Positions 5,886 through 6,991 of a stretch of DNA of 6,991 nt are shown one piece after another. This stretch comes from an uncultured Anaerotruncus sp. (GTDB lineage Bacteria > Bacillota > Clostridia > Oscillospirales > Ruminococcaceae). Numbering within the stretch: the first letter of the stretch is position 1; each line of letters opens with the position of its first letter. The notes beneath the pieces are model-generated. The model was not told where the DNA came from, ran no database searches, and saw only the letters and a program-made list of their open reading frames with translations. The position numbers and the translations under genes were made by a program. The stretch is taken from contig CAJUJI010000143.1 in the NCBI GenBank assembly GCA_910586875.1, forward strand, positions 1 through 6,991, written 5' to 3'.

Positions 5886-6068
5886 TTATATTTTCGGAAA
5901 ACCAGATGTTTCCTCAATAACGACTATCTTTAAGTTTTCCGCTGAAATAATTCGTTCTTGTTTACACTTTGGACAGAACAAAGGGTAGTTTCTTAAAAAT
6001 GTATCTTCTCTCTATTTCAAGAGTGTCTTGTTTTTGCAAACAGGGCACAAAACCCATTCAAATTCCAT
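5886..6068 (-). pseudogene. Cysteine-rich KTR-domain gene broken by an in-frame TAG
   Basis: Read from ATG 6068-6066 the frame gives MEFEWVLCPVCKNKTLLK, then TAG at 6012-6014, then REDTFLRNYPLFCPKCKQER and on to TAA at 5886-5888, 60 codons in total. Two CxxC pairs (Cys8/Cys11 and Cys32/Cys35) form one zinc ribbon, and the CPVCKNKT...REDT...LFCPKCKQE pattern is that of the small cysteine-rich KTR proteins found beside resistance genes in Tn916-like elements. From memory, intact relatives have a short hydrophobic residue such as Ile where the stop is. The stop separates the two zinc-binding halves, so the product cannot fold normally. The gene lies 41 bp downstream of tetR on the same strand and may share its transcript. 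No strong SD is present. Confidence 0.75.
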
Positions 6069-6109
6069 ATGCTCACATTCCTATTTTACGTTATCTGTTA
6101 ATTCAACAA

Positions 6110-6754
6110 TTAGCTTTTTTCAGCATAGCTGTCCGTTATTGCATAATTTTCTATGAAACGATCCATATGCGCTGTAAAGAGATTTTCAATTTCTTCTCTT
6201 TCTTCCTTATCATGTGCCGCATCTGAAATAGTTAATAACAGATAAAAGGGAGCATAAAATTCAACCGCCATTTGTTTTGGCTCACCTTTGCACCAAACTC
6301 CTTGTTCCATCATTTCACGAAATAAATCCTCGATAAAACTGACAGGGCCATTTCCCAAAACTTTTTGATAAAGGCTTGTCATTTCGGAATTTCTGTACTG
6401 TTCCAATGTCAACATTTTGCGAAAATTGCAAGCAATTTCATCCTCTGTCCAATAATGAAATTGAGACTCCATATATGCCTTAACGCTTTGTATTGAAGTA
6501 TTCCTAAAAAGTTCTGTGGTTCCATCAAATTCTTTTTCTGGAATGCCTGCTTTTTTAGATCGTTCAATGTCTAATTGGCATATATGTTCAAAAATCTTAT
6601 CGAAAATATCGCGCTTATTTTTATAGTGTCTATATAGTGCGCCTTTTGTCATGCCCAATTCTCCCGCAATCTTACTCACAGAAACTGCTTCATAGCCATC
6701 TTGGGCGAACAGTCTAAGAGCGGTTACTAAAATATTTTCTTTTGTATTAGCCAT
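6110..6754 (-). CDS. TetR/AcrR-family transcriptional repressor
   Basis: The preferred start is ATG 6754-6752 (MANTKENILV), giving 214 residues. AGGAGG (6762-6767) lies 7 nt upstream of it, whereas the in-frame GTG at 6760 would be only 1 nt from the SD. The N-terminal DNA-binding domain occupies about residues 4-51, with ALRLFAQDGYEAVSVSKIAG leading into the helix-turn-helix; the recognition helix is near GMTKGALYRHY (34-44). The rest is a helical ligand-binding and dimerisation domain with aromatic-rich stretches (FHYWTEDEIACNF, EFYAPFYLLL), of the size usual for the family. Ligand and targets cannot be read from the sequence. Two matching palindromes overlap its own promoter, so it is very likely autorepressed, and it may control the divergent gene starting at 6978. 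It is clearly more AT-rich than the element backbone to its left, suggesting separate origin. Confidence 0.95.
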   Translation of the reverse strand: MANTKENILVTALRLFAQDGYEAVSVSKIAGELGMTKGALYRHYKNKRDIFDKIFEHICQLDIERSKKAGIPEKEFDGTTELFRNTSIQSVKAYMESQFHYWTEDEIACNFRKMLTLEQYRNSEMTSLYQKVLGNGPVSFIEDLFREMMEQGVWCKGEPKQMAVEFYAPFYLLLTISDAAHDKEEREEIENLFTAHMDRFIENYAITDSYAEKS

Positions 6755-6771
6755 TTTCACACCTCCTGCAA

Positions 6772-6787
6772 GTAAACGCTCGTTTAC
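6772..6787. promoter_or_regulatory. TetR operator O1
   Basis: GTAAACG-CT-CGTTTAC is a perfect palindrome with 7-bp arms. It lies just downstream of the predicted transcription start (about 6789) of tetR, where a bound dimer would block elongation or open-complex formation. Its centre is 30 bp, about three helical turns, from that of the second site, so dimers would sit on the same DNA face. Confidence 0.8.
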
Positions 6788-6795
6788 ACATCTGC

Positions 6796-6824
6796 ATTAT
6801 AGTAAACGAGCGTTTATTTGTCAA
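6796..6824 (-). promoter_or_regulatory. Consensus sigma-A-type promoter of tetR
   Basis: On the minus strand TTGACA (6824-6819) and TATAAT (6801-6796) are separated by exactly 17 bp. Both hexamers match the housekeeping consensus completely. The start of transcription would be near 6789, giving a leader of about 35 nt to the tetR ATG. The spacer is filled by the second TetR operator, so a strong promoter is held under tight self-control. Confidence 0.88.
6802..6817. promoter_or_regulatory. TetR operator O2, inside the promoter spacer
   Basis: GTAAACG-AG-CGTTTAT is a near-perfect palindrome and is, apart from its final base, the reverse complement of O1. It fills the spacer between the -35 and -10 elements of the tetR promoter, so binding would exclude RNA polymerase. 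Confidence 0.8.
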
Positions 6825-6977
6825 GTGTGTTTGAACGATTTATTTGTAAAATAACTTTTATTGGATTAAAAAATGCAAAGGCTTCCAATACATTTGCGTT
6901 TTATTACAGAGAAAAAGCACCACTGAAAATATGTGGCGCAGTTTCAAAGATATTTAATTGAGAGAAGGGAAAATTAG
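6825..6977 (+). other. AT-rich intergenic region between tetR promoter and divergent gene
   Basis: No gene is visible in this 153-bp stretch. It contains a 7-bp inverted repeat, TATTGGA (6859-6865) and TCCAATA (6884-6890), spaced by 18 bp, which could be a second regulator's site or an RNA hairpin. A weak rightward promoter TTGTAA (6844-6849), 17 bp, TAAAAA (6867-6872) is possible, with its -10 between the two arms. None of this is strongly supported. Confidence 0.3.
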
Positions 6978-6991
6978 ATGATCTATAAGCA
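6978..6991 (+). CDS. Start of a divergent gene (first four codons, MIYK)
   Basis: ATG at 6978-6980 is preceded by GAAGGGA at 6964-6970 with a 7-nt spacer, a plausible ribosome binding site. Only four codons are visible before the window ends, so the product cannot be named. Genes divergent from TetR repressors are often transporters or efflux systems, but nothing in the visible bases shows that here. Confidence 0.45.

Noticed and set aside
5708..5917. 69-residue minus-strand frame over the leader and hairpin region
   Set aside because: It has no SD, lacks family features, and overlaps the KTR, leader and RNHCP frames, which have better evidence.
5885..5917. Possible promoter TTGAGG ... TATAAT upstream of the leader ORF
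   Set aside because: TATAAT (5890-5885) is perfect but the spacing to TTGAGG is 21 bp and no better -35 is present; not enough to annotate.
6012..6014. Recoding of TAG as an amino acid in the KTR gene
   Set aside because: No other gene in the window shows internal TAG readthrough, TAG is used as a normal stop at 1925-1927, and no recoding signals are visible; simple gene decay is more likely.

Overview
The window looks like part of an integrative conjugative element (or similar conjugative island) from a low-GC Gram-positive gut-type bacterium, most likely Clostridia. The support is strong AGGAGG ribosome binding sites, a tightly packed one-strand operon with stop/start overlaps, an element-type DNA topoisomerase III, a cysteine-rich VLP-type protein, and several accessory proteins that resemble cargo of Firmicutes conjugative elements. 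Nothing here fixes the species.

Layout: every recognised gene except a fragment at the far right is on the minus strand, so transcription runs right to left. From about 5570 down to 1 is a moderately GC-rich element backbone: an N-terminally damaged uncharacterised protein (5085-5687), topoisomerase III topB (2958-5066), a cysteine-rich VLP-type protein (2590-2961), a 114-bp inverted-repeat block (2468-2581), two uncharacterised accessory proteins (1925-2449 and 1275-1913), a frameshifted accessory gene (426-1263) and a further gene that runs off the left edge (1-426). From about 5570 to 6991 the DNA becomes visibly AT-rich. This part holds an RNHCP zinc-finger gene fragment (5551-5715) fused out of frame to the backbone gene, a leader-peptide-plus-hairpin arrangement (5756-5834), a cysteine-rich KTR gene broken by an in-frame TAG (5886-6068), a TetR-family repressor (6110-6754) with a consensus promoter and two operators, and the first four codons of a divergent gene (6978 onward).

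How it fits together: topB and its neighbours probably serve DNA processing and auxiliary functions of conjugation. The TetR gene looks like a self-contained autoregulated module that may also control the divergent gene. The right-hand 1.4 kb looks like a cassette that joined the backbone by recombination near 5570, leaving truncated genes on both sides of the junction.

The most interesting items are: a shared C-terminal tail on at least three and perhaps four otherwise unrelated proteins of the operon; the RNHCP/backbone chimera with two overlapping frames; the 114-bp inverted-repeat block that could fold into a closing stem with three hairpins; the leader ORF with a perfect 10-bp hairpin directly after its stop; the TetR operator that fills the 17-bp spacer of a perfect consensus promoter; and the substitution of both TOPRIM DxD aspartates in topB.
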